Origin: Batillaria attramentaria
Taxonomy: Eukaryota > Mollusca > Gastropoda > Batillariidae
Length of the DNA stretch: 64,000 nucleotides
Assembly (NCBI GenBank): GCA_018292915.2
Contig: JACVVK020000088.1
Span: 1,493,501 to 1,557,500 of the forward strand
Direction of reading: 5' to 3'
Below, one piece after another: positions 33,433 through 47,565 of this stretch. Position numbers and translations under genes: made by a program. The notes beneath the pieces are model-generated. The model ran no database searches. It had not been told where the DNA came from and was given only the letters and a program-made list of their open reading frames with translations. The stretch's first letter is position 1. Every line of letters starts with the position of its first letter.

Positions 33433-34064
33433 GTATTATCATTTTCTTTGTCATCACTTCATGGTCGTCGTCGTCGTCATTATCTTCTTCGTAATCATCG
33501 CCATCTTCATCATCATCATTACTTCTATACATGTAGCAATCAGGGAACGCAGAAGAAGTTCATGTGGCAGTAGTTTCACCTGTTTCTGTCGTCTGCTTCT
33601 GAATCTTTTTCTACACCGTCATCATTCATCTTGTACTTTTCTTCTTTTTCTGTTTGGTCTTATGTGACACACAGGAAGTTTTAACATTCCTGATATTGAA
33701 ATGTTAATATTACAAATACATAAAATATACCATAACTGGCATGCGCGGTAAGTATGTTTTTGTAATTTCTTCCCTCCCCATTCCAAATGCGCAGAGGAAC
33801 TTTTTTGCATGCAGCGTAAGGCTTCGGATTAGGAAAGTGTAATGTTGTCATGCAGCACCGTGGCTAGCATGTTGAGATCCGCAACAGGATCCAATGTCAG
33901 TTTCGTGAGTTTGGTGACTTGCACTTTTCATGGGGCTGAACGTGTTAGAAAATAACCTCTCTCGCCATTTACACAGTCCTTCATGCAGAATTGGGTGGAA
34001 CGAAACGACCACGCTGCACAAACTTCGGTAACTGAGTTCATTGTTCAAAATTGGTTTGCTGCAG
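33433..34064 (+). other. plexin intron 4 (632 bp)
   Basis: GT...AG intron. It opens with a T/C-rich stretch containing many TCG/TCA/TCT triplets (33.46-33.65 kb); nothing else recognisable. Confidence 0.8.
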
Positions 34065-34193
34065 GTTTCTGTGGAGCCTGACAAGAATGCGAATATATAC
34101 GAGACGGTGAGCGTTCAGCCCAGTAGTGCTGTCAAAAAGGACTTACTGTTTGACGAGGAACAGGAGCATCTGTATGTTATGACGGACACAAGG
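34065..34193 (+). CDS. PlexB: plexin exon: end of sema domain
   Basis: Acceptor GCTGCAG ends at 34064; donor ACAAGG|GTAAGT is near consensus. Phases are 0, giving residues 466-508 (43 codons). IYETVSVQ, SAVKKDLLFD and EHLYVMTDTR follow the order seen at the C-terminal end of plexin sema domains, just before the strand that leads into the PSI domain (usually V-x-x-V-P-V-x-x-C). The next exon should therefore begin with that strand. A reading of the rest of the window for TGY-GGN-TGG-TGY, the Cys-Gly-Trp-Cys core of PSI, found none. Confidence 0.91.
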
Positions 34194-34511
34194 GTAAGTT
34201 GCCTTTTCTCAATTCATGGCCTCTTTCATTGAAAATGTTCATGTGAACTGACCGTGTTTTGTTTTTTTGCGTTGTTTTTTTTGTGTGTGTGTGCGTCGCC
34301 CCCCACCCCCTCCTCCCCGTCTCTCTCTGTCTTTCTCTCTCTCTCCACCCCTCAGCCCTGCTCGCGGGACTTACTCTCATGAGACATACTGTCATGAGTC
34401 ATGTTCATTATGCATGTTGCCCAATGCGACTCTCAAAAAAGATTGGAGGCCATTCTACAAATTGTGTGGCCCTTCACCCTGAATCCCGTGACCCTCCCTC
34501 TGATCTCACCT

Positions 34512-34560
34512 ACCCACCCACTCCCCCCCCCCCCCCTCCCCCCCCCCTCCACCCACCTCT
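34512..34560 (+). repeat. C-rich tract
   Basis: Runs of 14 and 10 C with short T/A interruptions. Confidence 0.9.
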
Positions 34561-34890
34561 AGGGCTACCTCCCAGCCCCTTTCCCGCTGTTGCTAGTGTT
34601 TTGGAAACGTTTGGTTTGGTAAACGATGTGCAAAATGATGTGACTGGCGGAGCCTTGTGCTGTATGATAGATTAGATCACCCCATCCTGTGATAAGGCCA
34701 TGCCATGCATTTGATCAGTCCCGGGTGTAGAGGCCAAGTGTTTCACATATTTTTCTCCCTCGATAGCAACAATGCAGTGTGCATGGGGGGTCAAAATAGG
34801 GATTAGGATGGGGATTTGAATAACCGGGTCATTGTGAAGGATCTGATTCACCCACTGAGCTGTTGATGACATTTTGCCATCTACCGCATG

Positions 34891-34900
34891 TTTGTTGTTG

Positions 34901-34932
<32 letters not shown>

Positions 34933-34944
34933 GGTGGTGGTGGT

Positions 34945-34990
<46 letters not shown>
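34891..34990 (+). repeat. compound (GTT)n(GGT)n(GT)n microsatellite
   Basis: Three simple motifs in sequence, followed by G/T-rich DNA to about 35.14 kb. Confidence 0.98.
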
Positions 34991-34991
<1 letters not shown>

Positions 34992-35786
34992 AAACATTCG
35001 TGGTTTGTTAATTCGTTTGGTTTTTTGTTGTTTTTGGGTTTTTTGTTTTGGTTGGCTGGTTGGTTGGCTGTTTTTTGTTTGTTTGTTTTGTTGTTGGTTG
35101 TTTGTTGTTGTTGTTGTTGTTTTTTTTGGGGGGGTGTTAGTCGACCGTCTAATTATGGAAATTATTTAGTACTACTTATGTATGCGTATCGATCGTTTCA
35201 TGATGTAAATTTTGTAATATTACACACGTCTCCGTGTTTACTTGTGCTGGCTTCTCATTTGTGTAGTAATGTTTGTTTATTTAATGTTTCTTTTGTCGTG
35301 TTTTGTTCGCGTGTATGTGGCATGTACATGTACATAGGATTTTCGGATAAGGCAGTGTTTGTTGGCCGTCTTCTTCCCAATGCAGTATCTCCTGGTGATT
35401 TCAGTGATGCCCTTTTCTGCTTGTTTTCATCTATGTTTATATCCGCCATTTTGTGTGTGTTGTATTTCTCACGAGATGAATGGTAGTTACAGATGTTGCC
35501 GGCGCGCATTATCCTACCCCCCCGATGTGAGGACTATCTATTATGCAGATTGTCTAATACAGTCTCATGGCCATGTTGCCGCCGGGGTGGAGTGGGGGGG
35601 GGGGGGCATCACCCGTCTGTCTCCACACAGAGCATTGTTGTGGCCGTCACATCGTTTGATGAATGGTGGCTGTACATCTGGAGGTCACGACCCGATATCT
35701 TTCCTCACATATCGGTGGGGCTTTTTCTGGATTCTTGCCCATTCACTTGACAGACAGGCAAAGTAGACGGCTCCTACACCGGAAAA

Positions 35787-35948
35787 CCGGGATAGCCGAA
35801 TGGTATCTACAGCGTTGGACTTCCCATGCTGTGGGCCTGAGTTCAAATCCCGGGTGGGGCCAAATATTTGTACTGGCCTTTTCTCGTTGCCCCGTCTTTG
35901 ATATCACCCGTACGTGGCGAAAAAGCACGTTTAAACTCCCAGATACCT
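35787..35948 (+). mobile_element. SINE family A copy in plexin intron 5
   Basis: Same head (CCGGGATAGCCGAATGG), B box (AGTTCAAATCC), body and GTTTAAACTCC tail. There is a small insertion after the A box. Flanked by GCTCCTACA at 35770-35778 and 35954-35962, a 9-bp target duplication. Confidence 0.88.
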
Positions 35949-36833
35949 GGGCAGCTCCTACATCTACTTGATTTAAAACGACGGTCAGCCAGTATTAACA
36001 TCCAGTTTGTAACCATTTATGGACAGGATCTTGCTTTTTGATTCTATTTACTTCTGCTGTCAGATTTCAATACTAGATGTAGAACTGTTGGCAAAACGTC
36101 ACACATATAACATTAGCGTCATTTAGCGTGACGTTTGCGCCTAGGGTGGACTGGTTGTTACTTGTGATCAAGATTGCCCAAAATGACAAATGTCCAGACC
36201 CCAGAATATATCCCTTAGTACTGTCCTGCTTATGATGCTTTACGACGTCAAACCAGGCCTGAGGGCGCAGAGCTACAGGTGCAGCTTTGGGGTAGCCGTC
36301 ATGACCTGGAGAAGACCGTGGGATTCGTCATGGCGACCGGGCCGCAGATCTGACGCAACCAGTCAAAGCGACTGTAGAACTTACTTGTGAAAGGCTGACG
36401 CCGCTTAGATCAGCATCGTATTTATGCAGGGCGAGCTTCTAATATTCGTAGGCGTTGTGGAAATTGGCGTAGGCGGTTTTGCACGGCCAAGTCACCGGCG
36501 TTTGAGATGACAATGACCGGAGAACACTTGAGCACCGCATGACCTAAACTTCATGTGACTCCTTCCCCGATGATTGTCGCGTGATTGTATCCTGTCTTTG
36601 GAAAAGCAGCCGAGCGCGGGTCGAGATTTTGCTGTAGCACTGAATGGCTGAATTATGAACCTTTCAATACCGGCTATTGCGTGATTGCAACCGTAAGAAA
36701 AAAAATCGGAATTGCGCTCGGAAAACCCTGTGTGTTTGTACTGAATGACTGGATTACGACCATTTTAGTATTGATTCTGGTGTTGGCTCAGACGCTTAGT
36801 CGTATGTTTGTCAGGGAACGGAAGGAGGGGTGC

Positions 36834-36850
36834 GGGGGGGGGGGGGGGGG
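36834..36850 (+). repeat. poly-G tract
   Basis: G run of 17. Confidence 0.95.
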
Positions 36851-38274
36851 GAGGGAATTTGACTCAGGATAATGTGACCCACGACATAGATTACCGACTG
36901 ATTTTCCAGCTGCATTTGTCCCTTTTTGTGCCCAGTTATTTTGCGGGCGTCATACAGTATATTATTAATACATCGTTGACCCTTTTAGGCGAGATGGTTG
37001 GGTTTGTGCAAGAAAGACGGGTTTTGTCCGAGACTTGTCTAAGACTTTTTTTGTAACGATTTTTGTGTAAGTTTTGTGTAAACTGGCCATTTCATAGCAG
37101 TGGTATGGAGGCGTGGAATAAAAACATCAATAATTATTTCAGCTTATAGAGTGTACTGTGTGTGTGCGGAGGCGACGAGAATCGACGTGTTTTGATTCCT
37201 GTATAATGATGAGTGTTCCAGAGCCGACAGAGATTCTAAATTTTTCCTGAGATCTATGCGATCTTCATAGCCGCTTATTCCTTGGTCTGACCTGGCGCAA
37301 ACCTCCTCCGTCCAAAAGCCCAATCAATTCAAATCCTTCATCCCACCATTGACCGCGCTTATCGGGTCTGATTTGAACATGGCGGCCAGACAAGGGCGAA
37401 TAAAACAGCAAGAAATGGAATTACTTGCCCCTTGTTGGAGCAGGACATTGGATGTCTCAGGGGACAGCTTGGTTCCGTCGTAAACCCCTGTCCATTTTGT
37501 CTGGAACCATTTCGCCCCCTGTGTCTGGCTGTCTCACTGTCTGTCAGCCTTTCAGAACAAGGGGATTTGGGCAGTCAGTATTGCGGAGACGTGCCCTGTC
37601 TAGAGAAAGGTTGTGTATGTAGGTAGTGGGCCAGATGCCATTTCGGGACCAGACGCTGAACCAAGAGAGGTGGTTTTCTCGTCAGTAATCAGCTGTGTTA
37701 GTAAAAATTATCTGTACATCAGTCGAGCGAAATACCGGTCATCAGTCAGTCAGTCGGTCAGTCTGTGGTGTTCAACGCGTCTGCAGAATATACACATACC
37801 TTCACTTGAGATCTGCAGCGAAGAGACCAACAGCAAATAGACAAGACGAACTAGCAGCACGATCACTAACACAGAAAGTATGATTTAAAAGTACATGTAT
37901 CAGATCACAGCCTCTCTTTCACCGTGACATTCTCTTGTGCGTGCCCTTGACACGAACTGACACCTGACACTGAAGGCGGGAAAATACAGCATCGGGTTTG
38001 ACCTTTTCAATTTACGTCATTGATGCGCGAGTTGATTTGGCTGACCTAATTCAGACTGATCACCCCATAGGACAGAGTGGAAGTGAAGGCATCGTGAAAC
38101 TGCTTTCTTGCCTTCCGTGCGCTTTTCAGCATAAACTGTTGCTGGAACGCGGAGAATGGACAAATCACACGAGAAATACTGACATTGAATGATATTGACG
38201 ATTTTCTAGGAGTCATTGAATTGTTGTGTCCTTGTCAATCAAAAAATACATCGCTGTCATTGTCAAGTTTGTCG

Positions 38275-38500
38275 TATCGTTAAACGCAAGCCCGTCTCGT
38301 CTCGAAGTTTGTAAACTTTCCCACACGCCGTCAGAGTTAACTCGTTAACGCTCGTTTGCAAGCCGTTACGCGCAGAGTCTACGTCATGAGACATCGCCAT
38401 GAGAAAGCGAAATCTGCCGTTAACGAGACAAGCAACACACTTAACGCGCTCGGTAATGAGTTGACGTGCGCGGATTGCGCCAGTGTTTTCTCTGGATGTC
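38275..38500. promoter_or_regulatory. motif-dense block in intron 5 (candidate enhancer, weak)
   Basis: Repeated GTTAAC/TTAACG motifs (GAGTTAACTCGTTAACG, GCCGTTAACGAGAC, CTTAACGCGCTCGG) and CRE-like TACGTCAT and TTGACGTG in a locally CpG-rich stretch. Only the motif clustering is visible. Confidence 0.2.
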
Positions 38501-39548
38501 AAACTTTTTGCTGCTCACGTAAAGCATTCAGACAGTGACATCGTCATTGCTTGCATTTTGCCGTGACATGTATTTTTTCGTCGGAGTACTGAATGAGGGG
38601 AGTTGCCTTGTTGTGGCTGGATGGCGTGGTTCATGGCGAGAGAGAGAGAGAGGATTGGCAGATGCTCCTAACCTGCATTGTAAACACATTGCAGGATTGG
38701 TTGTCTCCATTCAACCTGAAACGTATCAGTTTCTCAAACAGAATTGAACGTGTTCTGCTGAAGGCCGCGCAAGTTTCCTGTTTACAATACTGTATGATAC
38801 AACATACTCTAGAGCACGCACCATTCAATAAAAGCTTTGTGGAATTCTGATGCACACCAAAAGCCCGGTCGTTTGTCTCGTGCTGTTGCATGGTTTTCCG
38901 TGTGCAGATTTCCTGAACAAACAGTCTGTTCGACCTCCACAATTGTATTGAAATTAGCGGTGACCGTTCAGATGTCGGAATTTGATCGTAGGGGATTGTG
39001 AATGGGCGAATGGCCGAGAGACGCGCAGTACGTATCCACGCACATCGGTAACTCGACTCGACCTGTCCCTTGATAAATGCAGCTTTATGCCGTATCAGGA
39101 TGGAGAGCAAATGGATCGTGTAGCGGTGCTGACACACTCTGACTGATGGTGTGAATACGAGAGGGTCATGCGATCCTTCTCTCACATCACTCCATGTAAG
39201 GTTACCTCTCTCTGATCTGGATGGTAAATCACGGGGCCACCTTTAGCTGTGTGACCTGTGTAAGTGAAGCCTGACTCACTTGGAGAAATATCTCGCCTCC
39301 TGCCATCTTCCCATCAGGTCAGCACAGGCTCCCTGTGTGTATTAGGCTGTGTTTCGGGTGCTGTATCGGTGTTTTCCTAGCAAAGATCAGACGGCCCTGC
39401 TCCCCATCGGATTTATCGGGGACCTTTTTGAGGGGCGGATAGCAGAGGCGCCCGCCACTACAGGATCTCGGCTGGGCCTCGGTCAAAAGCGGCTACATCG
39501 TGTAGAATTTCCAATACTTGCACCATTCGCCTGGGCTTGAAGGGATCG

Positions 39549-39579
<31 letters not shown>
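39549..39579 (+). repeat. (TA)n microsatellite
   Basis: Uninterrupted AT repeat of about 30 bp. Confidence 0.97.
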
Positions 39580-42469
39580 AGCTTTTCGGAGAAAAGTGAG
39601 GTAGTTGCGTAGAATACTGGTGGCAGATGACATTCAGATTATTGCCCTTTCTTCTTGGTCTGACCGAGGTTAGCAATGTCCTCATACTGATAGTCCCACC
39701 TTCCTCACGGTAAACGTGTATGTCTTTACTCCACGACCCGAGGAAAGTCAGTCGTGATGTTCTGGGTTTCGTGAAGGGTTTCTCAAGCCCTTTAGGCTTT
39801 CTGGCATGTGGAAAGACGTTGATTCCTTCAGTGGTGTTCATCCTACAGAGCTGTTGTACATATAAGGTCACTAGGATTAGACTGTGAAGTTGAAGAAGTC
39901 CCCCTCACTCGCCCTGCAACATTATCCACACTGAAAGTTCAGCTATGGTTCATCGTCCCGGTTCATAATACCGGCCATCGTTACGTCTTGGCTAATCTTG
40001 TTGCACCGCGGGCATCCCTCAGCCGCATCTTATTTTCGAAATTTATCAAGGTCGGAGTGAGAGTTCGCCCTGTTGCAGTTTTGCACGTACGCACGCGTCT
40101 AATTTGCCACAGCGGCTGCAAGCCGGTATCACCCGTAAAGATGTACGTTGCCAATCTGAACTCCCGATGCAGAATTGTGTTATGACCTGCCAACATGAAA
40201 AACAGGGTTGATGTGATGGATTTACGTTTTGTGCGTTTGCACCACCGCGCGGGGTCCATGGGAAAGATGATGGCCCTCTGACACTGAACGTTAAATTGTC
40301 TAAATTTAGCTCTTGCATCACAGATCCGGTTTATCTGAGGGTTGGCTGATAGCGGTGCCAGTCTCTAGACGGTTCTTTCTGCAGGAAGCGGGCCAGAGAT
40401 TGGTTCTGGCATCTAGACATACATATATCTTTCTTTCAGATTATTTTGGTAACTCTAGATGGTAGAACAAGATAGGGAGGGCGGACCTGAGGTGTGTTAT
40501 CAGGGCCAAGGGCCGTGCAACAGTATGCTGACTGAGGCGGAGGGTTGAGTACCCTTCTGATATATTTACAGATCTGAAGCAAACTCATCTTTCTCGGCAG
40601 CTTTCAATTTGTAAGACAAGTCCGCGGTAAAGAACACAAACGTTTCTTCCAGTTCACATTCGGAGGAAAATAAACTTTGTCGGTTTGCTGTTCGTCTTTC
40701 GGAAGGAAGTATTTTCCCAGGAAACAAAGATATATTCAAGGTTCAGTGAGAAACATTTCAGCCACACGCTGCTTCGTCATCTGAGATGATTGTTTCAACA
40801 AAACCAAACAACTTTGTCCTTTTTTGTCCTCTCGGTCGTCTTGCAGTAGAAAGTTGTCGCGGAAAGTAATCACAATGAATGCTTTTTAACAGGTTTTGGC
40901 ATTTCAGCATCCATTGGTTTTGGCCTTTCAAATCCCTGAATCTCTTTCTCAGGCTGTCTGGAAGGATGTATTTTAATCTTCCCTGATTGAGAGCGGCGAA
41001 GACGGAGTCTTCAGGTTAATGCCGAGTATTTGTATAGGGACAACTCCCGGCTTTCTACCAGTCACCGCCGCCATTGATTCTTGCTTCGGTCCTGTTGTGC
41101 AGTGGAAGTAACTACGCCGCAGAACACATAATTTATGTTGTCAGAATCTGTGTAGTATTGTGATGGTCATGGTCAGACGTACAAGTTTATAAATGTAATT
41201 TGAGGCGCGGAAATTCACGGAGGGAGCTGGGTGTGAACCACGACTGTAAACAAAATGCATAACAACCGTTTACTGGCGTGCACACTTAGGGAGGCAGTGT
41301 TGTTCTTTGGCAGTGAATGGATGGCACAACCAAACCGTTTTTTTGTAAGTAGTGAAATTTTAGGAAATGCATTTTACATCGAACCGCGTTCTGTTTCAGT
41401 GTTTAGTACTTGTTTATTTGCCTGTCTTGAAACCCTAGAAAGAAAAAGAAACGTTCATGCCACACAAAAGACGACAACCAAGACCACCGTTGAGCTGTCG
41501 TGGTTGCTTTGCTGTGAGAGCGATGCTTAGTTGTGTGTACAAGGGCAGGCGGGCTGGGATTGGCTGCTGCCAGTTATGAATGAATTATTCTCCTGTTGAT
41601 GCCCCTGATCTGTAGGTTTTGGGTGGCAAATTCAATTTCACATTGATTTATCCCCCCTTCTTTGCCCGACGCAGGTTGCCTGCCCCTTTCCGCCTCTGTT
41701 GGTCCTGTCATATTCGATAGAGGGAGTTTGGATGAGTTAGAAGGGGGAAGAGGGAGGAAATGACAGGGGGATCCCAGAACAGGCCATTGCCATCGGTTTG
41801 CTCAAGGTTTCGGCGTCCTATACCGTGCCTCGGCTAATGTCTGGATCAACAGGTTTTTTGGCGCCCGGGGAAGGGGCAAGTGTGTGGCAGGAATGGCACG
41901 ATAAAACTTTTTGCCAGGGTGCCGTGTTGGTACAGTAATCCAACAAGTAGGATCGATCAGTTGACTCGGAGGTCGACGCGTTGCCAGTAAAGCTGGATGC
42001 TCATGGCGGGGTTGGAGTGGCCGCTTTTGCCCTTCTCTTGCTCTCATCTCCCAGTAGGCCTTTTCCGGGCTCCACGGTGCTCGCCATTTTGTCACGTGAA
42101 GCGTTGTGACGTGTGTTGGTTTATGGTGGCTGGCTTTCCTCAGTTAAGTGGCCGGGAATTTTAGCGGGGACACTTCAGGGTATTTCGTTTCGCTGCTAAA
42201 AGGCAATAGTGTTTGACGGGGAGTAATCTTATTGTTGAGTGGCTGCTTCGATTACGTCTCCTTTAGCTTATCGAGGGCGGCAGTTGGACACGAGCCGCAG
42301 TAATCGCATATGACAGGACTACAAAAAAGTAGATAAACTCGTCTTTAGGGGGTTTACAATCGATTTGTCCATTTTACGATTGATTAGGCGGAGATCTGTC
42401 GGGGGAATTGACCTCGTGTGCATGTAGTGTAGTGTAGCAGCCGAAACCAATAAAACAAGAGTGAAGAAG

Positions 42470-42540
42470 CAGAGCCGAGGTCCAGTTCCAAGTCAGAAGC
42501 AGAGCGGTGGTCCCACTCCAGATCAGTAGAAGTAGTTCCT
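42470..42540 (+). repeat. degenerate ~30-bp repeat, two to three copies
   Basis: AAGCAGAGCCGAGGTCCAGT and AAGCAGAGCGGTGGTCCCAC are adjacent diverged units. Confidence 0.5.
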
Positions 42541-45500
42541 ATTTCAGAATCCCCAGAGCTCTGAACTCAATTCCTAACAACTAGGTCTGGGGTTGTGCAC
42601 CAGTGGCCTCACTGAAATAATAACAATTAATGCATGGAATTAAATTTGGCTTTGTGGGAGTATTGTTCTTTGATTTAAGGAACCGTGAATGTTGCCTCTT
42701 TTCGCATACAGGGCCAAAACCGAAAATGAGTCAAGAACGTGGGATACCCGTGCGCGGTACGGAATGAGAAAGTATTGGTGGGAAGAAGCTGCAGCCTGAG
42801 AGTCGGAGGTCGGTCATATTGGGACACTGTCTGGTCGTAACTTTTAGTCCTGCCCGACGTGGGAACCACCAAAGTAGCATCTAGTCTTGGAATCGGCGCT
42901 TCTGTAAAATCTGGCAACACTTCGGAAGTTTTTAAGAGTTTGGAGTTCGCGATTGCGCAGCGGTATCAGCCGTCTGAGAAGAGTCGTACTCGCATTACTA
43001 CAGATGTTGGTTATCTTTCCTGACACGCCATTCACAGAGGCGGTGACTCGATCCAACAGAAATTTAGAGAAGATGATTACCTGGACACTGAACTTGATCC
43101 GGAGATCCGTACGGTCTGAATTTGAGCCGTGTGACCTTTTAGATGAACATTGATCTTTTGTAAAACGTATTGTTACGCGAGGAATACGTTGTATGGCGTA
43201 ACATTATTTTCAGACAAACGGAAAGAGGTTCAGCGGATTGCAGGTGTATACAAGATTGACACGAAATCAGCGATCATGATCAGGTTCAGTTTGTTTCCGT
43301 AATTCTTCTAACCGCTTTGAACAGGAGCGGCTCTATTACTGGTTCGATTTCATTTGAACAAACTGACAGATGATGAAAACCTGACGTATGATACACACGT
43401 GTTCGGTCTTTTCTCTCACCGTAACTTAAACATTCTACATTGACCATGAACAGCATAGAAACATCTTGGTGAAGGCAATCCAAATCCGGTTTAATGATAT
43501 GCCGTGGGCGTAGTAGTTGTCTCGTTTTCTCAACTAGTGATCACTAGTTCTGAGAGAGAGAGAGTAACTCTTCTCCCCACTCCTCTTCCCCGAGGTCTGT
43601 CACGCTAAAGACGTTTCCTCTGTCAGACCGAAGAGACGAGAAAACTTTGGCAACTAGTCATCAAAGACGACCTGCCCGAGGCCTTTGCCGTGTCCGTAAC
43701 CCCTCACTTTGTTGCCGTGATGGCGGTAATCATTTCATGTAATTCGCTCGCCTGACGTAGGAAGGTCGCACTTTATGGACCAGGGGGATGGCTTCCTAAG
43801 CGTGCCATTTACGTCACGGACGGCATGTGTCCCTGAGCTTCACGCTGTGGCCATGTTATTTACCAGCGCTTATTGTCATCTGAACTTTTTGTCTCGCTCT
43901 AACCATGCAGCTGCGTCCGTAACCGTCACATGCCAGCTTCCCTTGTCAAATATTCGCTTATGTCTGAAGTGCATCTGAAATAGCAGTCCCTGGAGTGTTT
44001 TCTTTCAGGGTTTTTTTGGTGTTGTTTTTAACACAGGTTGGTTATCGATCCAGAACTCCCGCTTTCTTTTGTAATGCTCTGTTCACAGGAGAAGGGTGTC
44101 TTGAACGAAACTGTCGACCGCACCTCCGTTGCACGTGACCCCACGTAATCCAAACAAGTGTAGGCGTGTGTGTTTGTGCAAGTTTATGGTTCCCGAGGCT
44201 GATGCGACTGGTTGTCGTACCCGCAAATTATGTTCTGGACTGGAAAGCATGGAAGTGTTGTAGAACAGATGAAACTAGATCAGACTGAACAAGGGAGAGC
44301 CTGGTAGTTGCTCCACGAATCTCTGATGATTCACAAAGGGAGAAAAAGCAAGAACAAAAACCGAGGGTCAAATGCCAACTGTTGAGACTGCAGCTGGAGC
44401 CAGATCAGACACAGACAAAAAGAAAAGTAAGGAGGAATCGGATGACAGTTCCTTACACTCTAGCGGAGCGAGAAACGTCAGAAAACTCTGCCTCCCTTCG
44501 TGGAATTTACACGCAATGCAGGTAACACGGCCTGTTACACCTGGCACCCGGTTTGATCATCATTACGCCAGTCAGAGACCCCTCCTCCCAGCTATACCAC
44601 CTCCCCCACCCCTTTATCCGAATCAGCAAGCAAAAACCTGCCCTCCGCAGCCCACTTCTTCATGCGCGGGAGATGCCTGCTTGCAGCCAGGCGTGCTTTT
44701 CATGTCACCGACGTGTGCGTAACAGACAGGAGGGATGTAGGTTACGGTAGTTTGTAGTATTTAGTCAATTATTGGCGTACCTTGGCCGGAATCGGGCGCC
44801 GACTGCTGCCTGCAATAACACAGATCTTGACGAGGGAGTGGCAAGACTGTATAGGGACTCACATCTGGAGAAAGCGTTGGGCACATCAAATCTGAGAAAT
44901 CCCCATGGTGCATCAGTCAGCTGCCGAAATTCCCTGGCTGTAATCAACATCACCCATCACACGCAGCTCTGGGCTTGTACTGTTGCGATGTGCAGTTTAT
45001 TCAACCCAATGATTCCCTCGTTAGTAGCACTAATTTCGTCTCCAGCTGTGTTTCTCTTGGCAGGGGACAGTGTGCGTTCCAGTGTTCAGTATTTCCTTTG
45101 TTACCAGCAGCGCAGTGTAATGACATGTCACGGATCTTATTCTATTCTGAGAAAGGGTGGCCGGGATGCTTCTGTTAGAAGCAGACAAGTTACAGATATT
45201 GAGATATTGATGACATGTACAGCGGCATTCGCTTTCTAAGTCCTTTGTCTTACTCACTCACATGAGACCCCCCATCCCCCCAACCCCACCTCTCTCTCTC
45301 TCTCTCTCTCAGAGTAGGCATCGGCGTATTGAAAATAAAGCCTCATTACTGAAGACAAACACCACAGTCGGTGTAACGATGCCAATTCCGGTATTACTCC
45401 TCCGCTGTTCTACGTAAGACAAGCCCTTCCTTCGTAACACCGATCGTGCTCCCAGTGCTGAATTTCTCACCTGTAACTGTTACTAGCGGAGATTAGCAGC

Positions 45501-47539
45501 TCCTACCTTCCGTTCACTGGAGTCAGAGCCGCTCTCTTGGGCTCTCTTGCTATCTTGTTGCCCGTAACTACATCTTGCCGTCAGGAAGGGATCGTTGCGT
45601 TGGGAGTCCCACCGGTCTGAAGGTGACTCGTAATACAGTCAAGTGCGCTGCGAGGCAGTGACAGAACACTTAAGTGATTGGTATGTGTTGGTATTTGGGT
45701 GGGCATCACTTAGTTTAGTGTCTAGCAGACGCTTTCCCGGGTCCTCCAGCTTGGAAAATGTTGCATTCATCTGATTGTTTGTATCAAGACGCGCGTTCAT
45801 ATGAGTATTTCTTTCAAATGGAAAGAGAAGAACGCAAACTGTTAAATGGAAATGAATTTTGTTACTAAAGTCTAGGGAGTCCTTAGCAAGGCTGCACTCG
45901 GTGACCCAGCACCGCGGGCGAAACAACAAAGTACTCTTCATGAAAGTTGACTGAGAATACAAAGTCAATTATTCCGAGTAACATTTCAGCGTTTGAGAAC
46001 AGCTTCGTCCAGGTTGTTTTTCGGCCTTTTCGCGACAGTGTCTTACTCTGTTCTCTCTGGAAGGCCATACCTTTATGAGCAGAGTCAACAGACGGGCGTG
46101 CAGGAGTTAGTGGAAGAATTTGAGGTGTTTGTGTGAAGACATGCCCGCGGGCCCGGTCTTCTTGACCAGTGTTTGTCGGGGATGCTTCGTCCATCGTCTG
46201 CGACCCTCGGGTCGTCCTGTCTTGTCTGTCCAAGGTTCCTGTCTGTCTGCACAGAGCACAATGCATGTTTTGTGACGGACTGTCCGCAAGCACTCTGTTT
46301 GCTCGCCGCATCTTGGCGCATGTGCAAGAGTCAACTTGTGGGACTGCCATCTGGGACTGTAAGGCAGACGACTGCGTGTACACAATGTACCTCACCTTCG
46401 GCCTTTTGTCTGCGTCTGACGAGTCTCTGTGAACCTTCGCGTTCAAAGTTGAACGGAGGTTTTGTCTACTTTGTCCTACTTCAGTGTAGACCCTCTCGCT
46501 CACTAGTGTGTGCTTCTACCGGATTAAATTACAAGACAGACCTTTAGTTCTTGTTTGTTTGTCATATGCTCAGACCCACCTATGCTAACATGGCGTGAAA
46601 TGGTGAATGCGAACACAGCACGAGCTGGCTGCTTTAGATGTCACGCTGTTTTTGAGGGTAACGGAGGTGGTTAGAGTTGGATAAGATTTATTTTAATCCC
46701 CTAGGGCATTTTGCAGCTCCATGCCGCAAGCCTCTCTAACCGATTTTCGCTCAAAGAAAATGCAAATTGCTCTGTATTCCGGAGTTGTTTTTCCAGATTT
46801 CTATTTTCGCCATTTCTTGTTTTTCCTCCTCCTCCTCCGTTCTAGTGGGTTCGTCGTGTGTGGACTGGGGATGAGTCTGCCGTAATGAGTGCTGGCAGAA
46901 AATCGGTTTATGCCTCGTGGCATGCACTAAACTCTGGCACACTTGGGAGAAAACTGAGCCTTACAGAGCAGCAGGAAATCCATAACAGCAAGCGTAATGA
47001 GGCGCTACATGCATTGTCCTGTTCGCTGCTTACTGCGGATGAAACACACTGATTGCCGCATGTTTGTTTGTTTTCTGTGCGTGTAAATGACGTTTCTTTC
47101 GATACGATGAAGCGGATAGGCATGTTGTAGGTAAGACCTCCGAATTCAGAGACGATTTTTCGGCGGTGTTGACTGGCCCAGATGCAGATAAAGCAGGTTG
47201 CAGAGGGAAAAAAATCAGAGGCGGGTGTAACGTGCTTGGAGTTTGGAGCTCAGTTTACAATTTCTTAGCTGGTTGTTACGTGCGAGGTAGATGTAATGCT
47301 GCTATCGCTGTCTTAATGATTTACACAGCCAACTGAAATAAATCACCTGCAGAGCTCAGTTGGCTTTTCGACCATTCCGTTTCTGGCACTAACAGTGGTT
47401 AAGAAGTTTCAGTCGGCACAGACCAGCATCCTTTAAACGCCCCACGTTTGGGAGGGGCGAGGGGGAGGGGGGGGGGGCACGTCATGGTCTTAAAGGTAGA
47501 CATAAATCTAGATAGAATAGACTAGTGCATCAGTTCAAG

Positions 47540-47565
47540 CTCTCTCTCTCTCTCTCTCTCTCTCT
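47540..47565 (+). repeat. (CT)n microsatellite
   Basis: Uninterrupted CT repeat; a poly-G tract lies near 47.47 kb. Confidence 0.96.

Noticed and set aside
34863..35486. 207-codon frame of Cys/Val/Trp runs
   Set aside because: Translation of the GTT/GGT/GT microsatellite.
44372..44722. 116-codon plus-strand frame with a charged start and a possible donor (ATGCAG|GTAACA)
   Set aside because: No similarity recognised, Pro-rich low-complexity end, and no partner exon found; not enough to call a gene inside the plexin intron.
45883..46503. 206-codon open frame on the minus strand, free of simple repeats
   Set aside because: No recognisable domain; several other frames on both strands are also open here, and a frame of this length is expected by chance about once in this much sequence.
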